Of a stretch of DNA of 64,000 nucleotides, positions 38,778 to 49,234 are shown piece by piece. The position numbers and the translations under genes are program-made. This DNA is from Levyella massiliensis (GTDB lineage: Bacteria > Bacillota > Clostridia > Tissierellales > Peptoniphilaceae): the NCBI RefSeq assembly GCF_000308275.2, contig NZ_HG529490.1, positions 186,001 to 250,000 on the forward strand. Reading direction: 5' to 3'. Numbering within the stretch: the first letter of the stretch is position 1; every line of letters begins with the position of its first letter. Below the pieces are notes generated by a model. It made no database searches, had not been told where the DNA came from, and saw only the letters and a list, made by a program, of their open reading frames with translations.

Positions 38778-41700
38778 AACACTTACGCAATAGAGTATTG
38801 GCCGGTGTTGTCGCACTCGTCATGCTCATCACCGCCGTCATTACGGATAGTCGCCCTGTTCTCGCAGAGGACAAGGCTTCTTCGCATACCGTGGAGACGA
38901 CGGATACGCCTATGCCAGTGGAGGAGACGGGGGAAAAGAAAGCGGATGAGAGAAATGTGGGTCCCAAACGGGACGAGGAAGCGATGGCGCACACATTGAC
39001 TCCGGAGACAAAAGAGGAAATGGTGCCAGATTATCCACAAGTCGATCCCGCGACGGACGAGATAAAATCTACTGTTGCCCCTGATGCACAAAAGCAATCT
39101 ACAACAACGGATACCGCGTCGAAGCCGATGACAAAAGAGAAAAAAGAAGAGGCAGATGCGCCAAACACGGAGAAAAATGTCGACAAGGAAAAGGCTACGG
39201 CAACCGCTGGAAGCTTTAGTTATGATTTTGATGTCAAATGGAACAATGGCATTTCAGCGGATGTAAAAGATTATCATTATGAAGAAGATGGTGAAGGCAA
39301 CCCAGATCGTACAAAGCTGATTTTTACTCCTCAAAATCGATCTTTACAAACGGCTACTTTGCATTATGATTTGGATATCCATGGGGACGCTAATACCGTT
39401 TTACCGGAAGGTGCCATCAAGATTAATGTCCCGGCTTATCTTTTTGAGACATGGGATGATAAGCCTTATGAGATAAATTATCAAGAATGGATTTACAATG
39501 CCGACGAAACAGTGAAGTGGCAGATTCCGAAAGCGCCTGAATCTTCAACGGTTAGCGATTTTAATTACATTGACAACCATGACGGAACATTTACGGTATC
39601 GAACGTTAGGCCTATTTCCGGAAGCACTAAACTTAGCTTTGATCAGGCGTTTCCGTTTCGACCACATCGTGTCAAAGTCGATAAATCTGGTGCTCAAACT
39701 CGAGATTTATCCATTGCGTTAACGATTAATTCGAATAAAAGTGTGCCGAAATATTCCGAAACACGTAACCTGAGTGTTCAGGTAAAGAATATGACGAAAG
39801 CAATGGAGGTAGATCTCAAGCAGGAACATCTCACTGGAAAACAAGGGGTTTATTTCGAATGGCAGGACGCCTGGGGAACACGCCCATCAGATGCGGATCA
39901 GTATTTTTATGTGATTTGGTATGCGGATGTAACGCATCCTTTAGGCAATACGATTCCTTATACGTATCAGGTTATACAGGAGAAAAGTGACGGCGAACTG
40001 GTGGGGGTCAAAAAAACACTTTATAGTGGTTCTGCGATTGGTTTTACGCCTAGCATGCATTCTCTTAATACATCAACAGACACAACGTTCAAGGACATCG
40101 GGGATTCTACGTCTTTAGATACGCTTACGCAAATTGGCCTGCTTCCTATTATGAATAACTATAACTGTGACACTTCCGTTACCGTTAACGGCTTTCAAGC
40201 AGGGGATGGCTGGATTTATGCGCGATTCAGCATGTTAAAAAAGTACCCCATTTCGCTTTTGGAAGACGCGAAGAAGAAAGGAACGGATCTCGCTCGAGAT
40301 GGCTTTAATATCACCAATACGGTGAAAGTGGTAACGAAATGCGACAATGGGATGCAGTCTGACAAGAGTGACACAGAGGAACAGACGATCCATGTTTATC
40401 CCTATGCAGGTGTGAACCACATTTGGAAACATGATGCGCGCATTGATGAAACAGGTGGCGGCACTATATTACCAGGCACTCGGACGTTCTTATTGAATGA
40501 CGAAGACCGAGATCTGAGCTATAGCACCAAGGATCAGACTTTTTTTACGCACGTAGAAAGTGGAGCACTTTCTGAGCCTGTTTTTGATAAAAATAAAAGA
40601 ACCTATACAGTAAAACCGTATACAGCGGAGATCACGGAAGGTAAGTTTTACGATACGACAAATCTGTCCTTGCCGGATTATTACAATAAATATATAGGTA
40701 AGATGCAGCCGTATGACGATGCGGATATCACCTATAAAAGTGTTATCTTCTCCCTAGACGGCTATGATGCTATAAAGTCTTCGCTGGGCGCTTGGACAGA
40801 ACAAACGAATCCGGATAAAACAAAAAGTCGTTTTTCTTCCATTGATTTATATACTCGGAAGGTCGGTGAGACAAATTACACTCTCTATGGGAAACTTACC
40901 TTTGATTCGAATGGGTCGGCGGTTTTTCAATCCCAAAAGGGAAGCATCCTCATTAAAAATGCAGAAAAAACGCCAATTCCGCTTCCGAGTGGAATAGCTG
41001 GTCTTCGCTATGAAGTGCATTCCTCGTATTTTCGTTTTGAGTTTTTTGCACGAACCACGCTAACAATGCATCCAACCAAGAACGTAAAAGCAATCTTGCA
41101 ACGAGATAAAAACAATGGCAAGAAAAGTACATTATCCACGGATGCAACGGTTACATTCACCGAGTCAGCTTCTCCCAAGGCAAAAGCAATACAAGCGAAT
41201 ACTTACGGTCAGGTTCTAAAGCAATCTTCGGTAACCCTTACGGATCTTACCCCTTGGTTTCAACAAGAAAAAAAAGCGGTGAGCAAGGTGAAAGATGATT
41301 CGTCTTCCGGCCTCCAAGATCGAGTGGTTGAGGTATCTTTTAATCAACTCTCTTCCCTTTGGTATACATTGCGCCCGGATCGAGAATATCTGAAGTCTTA
41401 TGTCTATCCGAAAGGAACGCTTTACGATTTATTACCGATAGGGGTCCAGGTTCCGAAGGATAGTATTGAACTTTACGGTGGGGCAAGAAGTTATACAAAA
41501 AAAATGGACTATGCTACGGATTATCAAGTACAGGAGATTCAAAACTGGAATGGCTCTGGCCGGACAATGTTGAAAATCGAATATACGCTGCCGCCGAAAT
41601 TTGCCGACGTTTTGAAATACCCATCGCCTGGATTTGAAATAAAGCTGCGCTACCATATGTTAAATTCCTACAGCAACATCGTAGACCACGGCAATAGTGT

Positions 41701-44329
41701 GGTGAATACCTGTGCTCTTAAAATTGATCCATCCGGCACCAACAATTTGGTTTTCGAGCCGGCCGATCAAGTTGAGAAGAACTTTAATAACCTGAAAAAT
41801 CATAAATCATTGGAATCACTGGTTGGAACGGACTTTTCTCATTGGCGCTTTGTCGACGCCACGATTGGTTTCAATCCCGTTACCGTGACACAATCGGGTG
41901 TTGTGAAAAAGGTCCAAGCAAAAAATGATGCGGTGGAAAAGGAGGAAACACACGCCGCCATTGGCGTCCCTTACCAGTATCGCCTTGGCTACGGAACCGC
42001 AAGTAATACGCGGACAGATCGTTTGGTTTTTTTCGATATTTTGGATCAGGGATCGCAACACGGCAAGACACCGGAGAAATCAGATTGGCAGGGCGTTTTT
42101 GATTGGGTGGACGTTTCTTCTATTTCGAGCAAGCCAGCCTATGGACTTACAGGAGAATTCGCAAATCCGGTGATTTACTACGCCACTACGATTCCAAAGG
42201 GATATGACCTTGGTGAAAAAACAACAACGGGCGAGAAGGTATGGTCCACTTCCCAACCGAAGGATAAATCGAGTATTAAGGCGATCGCGGTCGATTGCAC
42301 AAAGACGAATAAGGGCAATGACTTCATTTTAGATCAAGGGGCAAGCGTCAGCGTTTATGTCCACATGACCGCTCCAAATGACGCTGCGTTAGACGGAAAA
42401 ACAGCTGTCAATGAAACGGTATCCTATGCACGAAACTTTGCCGGGGAGAAGGCATCTGCCAATTTAAAAACTAAAAAGTACACCGCGAACGCGAAGATTA
42501 CCCTGCATAAACCGGATCTTAGCTTGACCAAATCGTCGCTGCCAGTAAGTGGTACGGCTCAAGCGCCAACAGAGATCGATAATAAGAAGGATACGTTGGT
42601 TGAGTACACACTGACAGTGAAAAATAATCGAACGAACAAAGATGCCTGGGCCACGGTGAAGGATGTCCTTCTTAAGGATGCCATTCCTGCGCACTTGATG
42701 GTAGACCGGAACAAGATTACCGTGGTGAAAAGCACAGAACCAGATAAAAAACTATCGCTAACGGACGCCAAAATTGGCCTTATGGGGAAGGGTCAAGATC
42801 TTCAGTTCCAGATTCCCGAGCTTGCTCCCGGTGAGAGCCTGACCTTCACCATCCCAACAACGCTGGATGATGTACAAAAGCAAACTACCCGATTTGAAAA
42901 TACGGCTTCTATTACCGAAGTAGATGGGGTGAAGACAAATATTAACAGCGAAACCACCTACCACCAGGTAACCGTCGATATCGATATTCCTGTGACCAAA
43001 ATATGGAAGGACTACGACGGGAAAGATCTTACCACGACGCCGGAAAAGGTGACTGTCGCGCTGTATGGCGATCAAAAGCAGTTAAAGACGCTGGATCTTG
43101 AAAAAAAGGACAGCTGGAAGGGTACATTCCAGAACGTTTCCCCCAATGATTCTACCGGAAAGTCCTACACCTTTACGGTCAAAGAAGTGGGAACGAATGC
43201 CAACGGTCTGATTCAGATTGGAAACGACTGGTATACAGCAAGTGTAGCCGGTGATAAAACCCAGGGCTTTACGGTGACGAATACGAAGCACAAACCGTGG
43301 CCGCCAATTGATCCCGTCAAGACCTCTCTCACGGTCACCAAAGCCTGGTCCGGCGTTGCCCGGAACTACTATGATGCAGCTTCCGTGACCGTCGAGCTTT
43401 ATAAGAACGGTCAAGCGACGGGAATGAAAGCTACATTAAATAAGGCGAACCAGTTCACGGCAACGTTCAATAATCTAAAGACCGTCGATGACGTCGCGCA
43501 GCCACAGCAGAACCAATACACCGCAAAAGAGCTGGATGCGAATGGAAAAGCCCTTGCCAACGGAGACAAAGTCACGATCTTGAACAAGGACTATACTGTC
43601 CGGTATGGGCAGGTTGCCGGCGGTAAACAGACCATCACCAATACGCTGGTGAATCCCATGCGCACCATTAGTGGCAAGAAAATCTGGAACGATCGCGGGA
43701 ACGTGGACGGTCTTCGCCCGAAGACCATTACGGTACGTCTCCTGGCCGATGGCAAAGAGGTGCAGAAGCTTACCGTGGACAAGGGGCAAGACGGCAAGTG
43801 GGAATTTGCCTTTACGAATTGCCCGACGTATGACCAGGGTACGCCCATTACGTATACCATCACTGAGGACAAGGTAGCGTTCTACACGACAAAGATTGAT
43901 GGCACGACGATCACCAACAGCCATCGACCGAAGCCGACCCCACCGACGCCAAATCCGCCGACACCGGTGGAACCGACGCCGACGCCCAACCCGCCGACAC
44001 CCAACCCGCCAACGCCCAATCCGCCGACGCCGGTAGAACCGACGCCGACGCCCAACCCGCCGACACCCAACCCGCCGACACCCAACCCGTCGACGCCGAA
44101 CCCGCCGACACCCAACCCGCCGACACCGAACCCGCCGACACCGGTGGAACCGACGCCGACGCCCAAGCCACAGCCGAAGCCGTCACCGACGCGGCCGGTG
44201 AAACCACAGCCAAAGACGGGCGATTCCAATCGTCTTCTGTTCTGGAGCGCTCTGCTTGGCGTTTCGACCCTTTCGTTGACGTTTCTTTATGCGGCCCGCG
44301 AGAAGACGCGGTCCCGTAAAAAACGATAA
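38774..44329 (+). CDS. Giant Cna-B domain surface adhesin (paralog 2)
   Basis: The 1,851-residue protein has a signal peptide (cleavage near VLAED, about 32), a charged linker to about 140, a beta-rich adhesive region in several blocks, a DUF11-like repeat (about 1248-1390, VEYTLTVKNNRTN), three Cna B-type domains (about 1400, 1515 and 1629), a PTPNPP/PVEPTP stalk (about 1721-1805), the sorting motif QPKTGD (about 1812), a membrane helix and a basic tail SRKKR. Cna-B domains normally form Lys-Asn isopeptide bonds with a catalytic Glu, making stiff stalks. QPKTG departs from LPxTG and recalls the (S/P)PxTG motifs of some clostridial sortases. The start overlaps the upstream ORF by ATGA. Unlike paralog 1 the frame is intact despite several A7 and A8 tracts. 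Confidence 0.9.
43291..43990 (+). repeat. About 700-bp block nearly identical to 37154-37860
   Basis: Partner of the block in paralog 1; it covers the last two Cna-B domains and the first stalk units. Confidence 0.85.
43937..44165 (+). repeat. Proline-rich stalk repeat of paralog 2
   Basis: Tandem 15-bp-type units encoding PTPNP with interspersed PTPVE; longer than in paralog 1. Confidence 0.8.
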
Positions 44330-44357
44330 GGTATAGAAGCAAGCTCCCATTTAAATG

Positions 44358-44366
44358 TGCTATAAT
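44358..44366 (+). promoter_or_regulatory. Extended -10 promoter for the third surface protein
   Basis: TGC followed by TATAAT (44361-44366) forms an extended -10; no clear -35 is seen. It lies about 120 bp before the chosen start. Confidence 0.6.
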
Positions 44367-44488
44367 GGAGAAGATTTAAAAAGCAAGAAGTTTATTTTGT
44401 AATCCCAAGGCCTGTGTATGACCGAAAACCCTTCGTCCGACCGTCATCCGACGGCCGGGCAAGGGTAAACAAAATGAGGAGGAAATCT

Positions 44489-47400
44489 ATGAAAAGAGCG
44501 TTAACCAATCATCCGCTATGGAAACGCGGCTTGGCGTTCTTTACTGCGTTCGCCATGCTGTTCGCGATGATGATGCCCACTGCGCCGGTGGCTAAAGCGG
44601 ATGGCACAACACTTGCTGTAGAGCAGTATACGAAAACTTCAGGGAAAGTAGCTAAAGGCTCAACTGCCACGAATGCGACCTATAACGGAACGTGGGAAGC
44701 CAGCGTGCCGATGTGTAAAATCATGGCAGCGATGGAAAGTGAAATGAGTACTCTGGCGAAGGGGTTCCTCGGACGTTATCCTTATCCCCATGGTAAAGAT
44801 GGTGCATCCACGATTGCGTATGTGGAATATACGGTCACCTTTCCTAAGGGCGTGGCTATTGATGAAAATCATATTTTGGCTTCAAATAACACTAGTATGT
44901 TTAGCCAACCTAGAAAACCTAAAATTTCCAACAATGCCGTTACGTTTAAATTCCCGCTTCAGGATCAGAACTGGAAAGTTATTTATGAGCTCTATCAAAA
45001 GGATGTTGTTGACAAACCAACAAAAACCATTAACTTCTCCATTCCCTACACGGTAAAGGCAACGAGTAAAGGAGAAGCCGCTAAAGCGGAAAAGATGAAT
45101 ATTACTGCGCAAGGTGATTTTTCCACATGTCTAAGTGGATCTTCTTGGCCGAAAGGCATGAACGTTACGAATACGGACCAAAGTGTGCGTTCTCTCGCCC
45201 CCGGCTTCTCGAATGCTGACTGCTTTACGAATGCGTCGGGTGGTAATCCGAATCCGCAGACCCCGGATCCGAAGGATCCAACCAATCCATCCACACCTCC
45301 CACAGTGAAAACAAACAATGTCTTAGACGCCGACCTGCTTCTGGGCACGAATACCGGTAACGATGTTATCGAGCAGGAAAATACGGCAAAGATGGCCTTT
45401 ACGGGCACGCTTGACGTAAAACCAATAAAGAAGCAAATGAACGAAATTGAAAATGCGCACAAGGGTGCTGAGTTGGATCAAATTGCACTGTCCAATCTTT
45501 CCAGCTCCTTTACGGCAACGCTAACGATTCCGACGGGTTTACGGTTTACAAATTCAACGTCGGCAACGTTTAAAGGCGGAAACGGTATTTTTGAGGTCAC
45601 AAAAACGAAAGTGACCGGAAACACCGTGACGGTGGAATTCACGCTTCAGGATACAGCAAATATTACCACTTATAAGGCTTTGAAAGACGCCATCAATAAG
45701 GTCGATGATCTATTAACAATCACCTTCAATGCGGTGGAATTTGATGCCTCCTCAAAAGCAGACGCCGAATATCCGGTCATTGGTACGGTCAACGGTGGTA
45801 TGAAAGCTACGGCTACGTATAACAAACAAGCCCTCAACTTTGACTTGAAGTGGGATGGCAAGCAATCCGCAGCGGGCGCCTATAATAACGAGCAAAACCA
45901 AATCAAACTTGTGGTGAAGTGCACGGGACCTACAGGAACACTTGACGGTGACCTTCTCATTAACGGCGATACGCAGCATACTGATGTGTATTTGACGGGA
46001 ATGGATACGCCGTTCACGATGACGGGACTGCTTAATGTTAAACCCATCAAAGACGAGCTTTCGAAACTGAAGGCAGCTCATCCACAAAGCGTTGCGGATA
46101 AGGATATTGATGTATCGAATATAAAGACCTCGTTTACCGCTACCATGACGTTGCCGAACGAATTAAAATTCCCGGCAGATGCTGCTACGAAAGCTACGTT
46201 AGACGGAGCAAATGGTAAATTCAAAATTGAAAGCGCTGAAGTCAATGGCCAAACGATAACCGTTACGATGGTACCGACACTGGATCTGACGAAACTGACT
46301 CGCCCGTTTGAAGAGATCAGTGATACGGTTCAAGGTGTGAAAGATGAACTAAAAGTGAATGTTCCGGGTATCACGGTTGATTCGACGAAAGCAAAGTCGA
46401 GTACCCAGTACACCATTCATGGCACCGTTAAAGGTGATTTTTCCGCCTCGGCAACAAGCAAGAGCTCAGGAAAGACCATCCAGTTTAACTACACTTGGAA
46501 CGGCATTCAGCAAAAAGGTGGAGAAGACTCGACGGACCCGACTACCAAAGACATTAAGCTCACCTTGACGACCGCCGACTTCTCTCAATCTGTGGCTCTT
46601 TGTGGTGACATTTTGGTCAACAGGGACACCGAACACGATGCCGTTTATGTAGCCGACCACGATGCGACCGTTCCCTTTACAGGGAAATTGGACGTTACGC
46701 CGGTTAAGGCGCAATTAAAGAAAATTGAAGAGCAGTATGGAGAGCAGCATGGAGAGCAGGATAACAAGAAGAAAATTGATCCCAAAGCTATTGCTCTTTC
46801 GGAGTATTCCTCGCTCTTTACCGCAACGCTGACATTGCCAACAGAGATGGATTTTGTAGGAACGCCGAGTGTTTCGCTTAAAAACGATAACGACAAGTAT
46901 AAAATCATTGAATCGAAGGTCAGTGGCAAAACCATCACCGTGAAGATGACGGTTAAAGCGGATGTGACGACGTTCGCGGATCTAAAAGACGCCGTGGATA
47001 ATATGGGAAATGCCCTTGAAGTGGTTGTAGACGGTGCGAAATTCAACAGCCAGGCGAAAGCCAACACACCGTATACCGTCTATGGCACCATGAACGGAGA
47101 GCTGAAAGCAAAGGCAACGCATAAGACGAGTGGTACTTCGTTGACTTTCGCTTTCACCTGGAACGCAAAACAGTGCAAGGATGGCGCAGATTACTTGTAT
47201 CCGAACAGTGAGAACATCTCCTTTAGCTTGAAGTGGAAGAAGTCGTCACCTTGGACGCCGCCTACACCGCCGACGCCGAATCCGCCGACACCGAATCCGC
47301 CGACGCCAAATCCGCCGACGCCAAATCCGCCGACACCGAATCCGCCGACACCGAATCCGCCGACGCCAAATCCGCCGACACCGAATCCGCCGACACCGAA

Positions 47401-47626
47401 TCCGCCGACGCCAAATCCGCCGACACCGAATCCGCCGACACCGGTAGAACCGAATAAACCGAAGCCGGTAGAGCCGACGCCGTCAAAGCCGTCGGCGAAG
47501 ACGCCAACCGCGCCGAAAACGGGTGATATCGCATCTATGCTCCTTTGCGGAGGCGCATTCCTGCTTTCGTCCTTCGGCTATGCTGCATCGAAGGTAAAAC
47601 GCGGAAAACGCAAACACGAAGAATAA
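44489..47626 (+). CDS. Cell-wall-anchored surface protein with three homologous domains
   Basis: The product (1,045 residues from ATG 44489) has a signal peptide (WKRGLAFFTAFAMLFAMMMP, cleavage near KADGT), an N-terminal domain (to about 260), a proline-rich hinge, and three homologous domains of about 210 residues (about 277-480, 484-695, 700-920). Each opens with a D(L/I)L-type strand followed by PFTGxLDVxPIK, SSFTATLTLP and ends in FxWxxKQ. A stalk with about eleven NPPTP units (924-985), APKTGD, a membrane helix and a basic tail KRGKRKHEE follow. I do not recognise the domain family; a wall-anchored adhesin or structural protein is inferred. GAGGAGG precedes the ATG; the frame extends upstream to 44414 without a site. 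A terminator follows. Confidence 0.85.
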   Translation: MKRALTNHPLWKRGLAFFTAFAMLFAMMMPTAPVAKADGTTLAVEQYTKTSGKVAKGSTATNATYNGTWEASVPMCKIMAAMESEMSTLAKGFLGRYPYPHGKDGASTIAYVEYTVTFPKGVAIDENHILASNNTSMFSQPRKPKISNNAVTFKFPLQDQNWKVIYELYQKDVVDKPTKTINFSIPYTVKATSKGEAAKAEKMNITAQGDFSTCLSGSSWPKGMNVTNTDQSVRSLAPGFSNADCFTNASGGNPNPQTPDPKDPTNPSTPPTVKTNNVLDADLLLGTNTGNDVIEQENTAKMAFTGTLDVKPIKKQMNEIENAHKGAELDQIALSNLSSSFTATLTIPTGLRFTNSTSATFKGGNGIFEVTKTKVTGNTVTVEFTLQDTANITTYKALKDAINKVDDLLTITFNAVEFDASSKADAEYPVIGTVNGGMKATATYNKQALNFDLKWDGKQSAAGAYNNEQNQIKLVVKCTGPTGTLDGDLLINGDTQHTDVYLTGMDTPFTMTGLLNVKPIKDELSKLKAAHPQSVADKDIDVSNIKTSFTATMTLPNELKFPADAATKATLDGANGKFKIESAEVNGQTITVTMVPTLDLTKLTRPFEEISDTVQGVKDELKVNVPGITVDSTKAKSSTQYTIHGTVKGDFSASATSKSSGKTIQFNYTWNGIQQKGGEDSTDPTTKDIKLTLTTADFSQSVALCGDILVNRDTEHDAVYVADHDATVPFTGKLDVTPVKAQLKKIEEQYGEQHGEQDNKKKIDPKAIALSEYSSLFTATLTLPTEMDFVGTPSVSLKNDNDKYKIIESKVSGKTITVKMTVKADVTTFADLKDAVDNMGNALEVVVDGAKFNSQAKANTPYTVYGTMNGELKAKATHKTSGTSLTFAFTWNAKQCKDGADYLYPNSENISFSLKWKKSSPWTPPTPPTPNPPTPNPPTPNPPTPNPPTPNPPTPNPPTPNPPTPNPPTPNPPTPNPPTPNPPTPVEPNKPKPVEPTPSKPSAKTPTAPKTGDIASMLLCGGAFLLSSFGYAASKVKRGKRKHEE
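47263..47447 (+). repeat. Near-perfect 15-bp tandem repeat encoding NPPTP
   Basis: About eleven units alternate AATCCGCCGACACCG and AATCCGCCGACGCCA. The tract is prone to length change by recombination and keeps frame because the unit is 15 bp. Confidence 0.9.
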
Positions 47627-47656
47627 TAAATAAAATCTTACGGCACAAACCACAGA

Positions 47657-47693
47657 GACGGTAACGAAGAACCCTTCGTTACCGTCTTTTTTT
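47657..47693 (+). terminator. Terminator of the third surface protein gene
   Basis: Perfect 12-bp stem GACGGTAACGAA/TTCGTTACCGTC with a 6-nt loop, then seven T residues. Confidence 0.95.
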
Positions 47694-47699
47694 GCGCCA

Positions 47700-47753
47700 T
47701 AAAAAAACCGACCTCCCAATCGTTAGATTTTGGTCTAACTTTTGGGGGTCGGT
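47700..47753 (-). terminator. Hairpin with minus-strand T-run (orphan leftward terminator)
   Basis: Arms ACCGACCTCCCAA (47707-47719) and TTTGGGGGTCGGT (47741-47753) enclose a second stem GTTAGA/TCTAAC. On the minus strand seven T residues follow. No leftward gene lies upstream, so it may end an antisense or small RNA, or be a remnant. Confidence 0.6.
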
Positions 47754-47766
47754 ACACAATATTCTC

Positions 47767-47795
47767 TTGACAGCGTGAGTATGTAGCAGTATATT
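47767..47795 (+). promoter_or_regulatory. Promoter of the GntR-ABC module
   Basis: TTGACA (47767-47772) and TATATT (47790-47795) are separated by 17 bp. Confidence 0.85.
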
Positions 47796-47802
47796 AGATA
47801 CA

Positions 47803-47828
47803 TAGTTAGTTACTAGAGTAACTAACTA
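47803..47828 (+). promoter_or_regulatory. Palindromic operator candidate for the GntR regulator
   Basis: Perfect 11-bp arms TAGTTAGTTAC and GTAACTAACTA flank TAGA, directly downstream of the -10 box. Position fits autorepression by the adjacent GntR-type protein. Confidence 0.75.
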
Positions 47829-47895
47829 ATAAACTAATCAACAAGTCGAAAATCGACAAGGTAGACGTCTCATGGAGCAAAGAAAGGAGGAGTCG

Positions 47896-48261
47896 ATGCA
47901 CCTTGACGAAACCAATGGCGTTCCCCTGTTTCAACAAATCAGTGAGGGATTGGAAAATGCCATCTTGACCGGGGCATACAAAGAAGGCGATCAAATTCCG
48001 TCGACGACGGAATTAAGCGTCGGGTATCGCATCAATCCGGCGACAGCATTAAAGGGAGTGAATCTTCTGGTTGAGGAAGGCATTCTTTATAAAAAGAGAG
48101 GACTGGGCGTGTTTGTTGCCGAGGGCGGCGTGGATCGGATTCGGCAAAAGCGATTGGACGAATTTCGTGACCATTTTGTTCGCCCCTTGCAAAAGGAAGC
48201 AAAACGGCTTGGCATCTCCACCGAAGAGGTGATTGCCTGGCTACATAATGATAACGAATGA
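47896..48261 (+). CDS. GntR-family transcriptional regulator (YtrA-like)
   Basis: The 121-residue product has an N-terminal winged helix-turn-helix (VPLFQQISEGLENAILTGAYKEGDQIPSTTELSV, about residues 9-43; GINPATALKGVNLLVEEGILYKKRGLG-like wing with YRINPATALKG) and only a short C-terminal helix pair, the layout of the YtrA subfamily that controls neighbouring ABC exporters. AAAGGAGG precedes ATG 47896; the ATG at 47872 lacks a site. It is the first gene of a module with an ATPase and a permease. The palindrome at 47803-47828 is its likely operator. The effector cannot be told from sequence. Confidence 0.9.
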   Translation: MHLDETNGVPLFQQISEGLENAILTGAYKEGDQIPSTTELSVGYRINPATALKGVNLLVEEGILYKKRGLGVFVAEGGVDRIRQKRLDEFRDHFVRPLQKEAKRLGISTEEVIAWLHNDNE

Positions 48262-48284
48262 CGACGAATAGGAGGAATACGACG

Positions 48285-48656
48285 ATGAGTTTAGAAGTAA
48301 CCGGGTTATCAAAGCGTTTTGGAAAACTGACGGCGCTGGATCACGTCAATGTACATTTGGAAAAAGGGAAAATCTACGGTCTTTTGGGCCGAAACGGAGC
48401 GGGGAAATCCACGCTGTTAAATATTTTGAATGGGCGCATGCGCCAGACAGAGGGGACCTTTACGATTGATGGCGAGAATCCGGGCAATGATCAAGCGTTG
48501 CGAAAAATCTACATGGTGGGGCCGGACAATCTCTTCCCGGACAAAAAAATTGAAGGACATTCTAAAAATTACGGCCACTTTCTATCCTGGTTTTGCCCTG
48601 AACGAGGCACTGGCGGATCTGGATCGCTTCGGCCTTTCTCCGGACAGTCGCTTTGA
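48285..48656 (+). CDS. ABC transporter ATP-binding protein, N-terminal part (frameshifted)
   Basis: This frame encodes the first half of an ABC ATPase: LSKRFGKLTALDHVNVHLEKG, Walker A GLLGRNGAGKSTLL (about 35-48) and the region up to PDNLFPDKK. After the A7 tract at 48543-48549 the frame becomes non-homologous (IEGHSKNYGHF) and ends at TGA 48654. The correct continuation is in the +1 frame (as if the tract were A6: DKKLKDILKITATFYPGF). AGGAGG precedes ATG 48285, 24 bp after the regulator. Without frameshift correction the product lacks signature, Walker B and H-loop and cannot hydrolyse ATP. Confidence 0.8.
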   Translation: MSLEVTGLSKRFGKLTALDHVNVHLEKGKIYGLLGRNGAGKSTLLNILNGRMRQTEGTFTIDGENPGNDQALRKIYMVGPDNLFPDKKIEGHSKNYGHFLSWFCPERGTGGSGSLRPFSGQSL

Positions 48657-49203
48657 TAAACTCTCTACCGGAAATAGTTCTCTTTTTAAGTCCGTGGTGG
48701 CGTTACGTAGCGGAGCGGAATATCTCTTTTTAGATGAGCCTACGTTAGGGCATGATGCGGTCAATCGCGAGATGTTTTATGAGAATGTGCTGTCTGTATT
48801 TTCCGAGACACAGAGCTGCATCGTCCTCTCGTCGCATCTGATTTCGGAATTGGCACCGCTTCTTCAGGAGGTCATTTTTATTCAGAAGGGTAAGATTCTC
48901 ATTCAGGAAGAGTTGGACGCCTTGATGGAGAAGTATCGACTCCTTTCGGGATCCATCGAGCAAGTACAAAACCTTGTGCAGGCTCATCCGGAGATGACGG
49001 TCGTCCAAAAGCAAGAAGTGGGCGCGATGGCGCAGTGGGTGGTGGAAAGCGATGCGTGGGAGGCGCTTAGCACGGCTTCTCTCGGAATACCGGTGCAAAA
49101 CTTGGATTTGCAGCGCCTATTTATTGCCTTGACGAAAGAGCAACCGGATGCCGCAGCGAAGAATACAAGCCAAAAGCGATCCTTTTTGGGTCGGGCCAAC
49201 TAA
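48550..49203 (+). CDS. ABC transporter ATP-binding protein, C-terminal part (frameshifted)
   Basis: From TTG 48550 the frame continues the ATPase: LKDILKITATFYPGFALNEAL, a degenerate signature LSTGNSSLFKSVVAL, Walker B YLFLDEPTLGHDAVNR and the switch histidine in SSHLISELAPLL. The remainder is the C-terminal extension seen in YtrB-like proteins. Joined to 48285-48656 it gives an ATPase of about 305 residues. The open frame begins earlier (48430), but that upstream reading is an out-of-frame shadow of the N-terminal half. The permease gene follows after 31 bp. Confidence 0.8.
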   Translation: MKDILKITATFYPGFALNEALADLDRFGLSPDSRFDKLSTGNSSLFKSVVALRSGAEYLFLDEPTLGHDAVNREMFYENVLSVFSETQSCIVLSSHLISELAPLLQEVIFIQKGKILIQEELDALMEKYRLLSGSIEQVQNLVQAHPEMTVVQKQEVGAMAQWVVESDAWEALSTASLGIPVQNLDLQRLFIALTKEQPDAAAKNTSQKRSFLGRAN

Positions 49204-49234
49204 GATGAGAAGCGATAAGTAGGGGGTAAATAGC

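Noticed and set aside
48430-48549. Alternative start of the ABC ATPase C-terminal frame at 48430
   Set aside because: The reading before the A7 tract is an out-of-frame version of the Walker A half and contains no ABC features.
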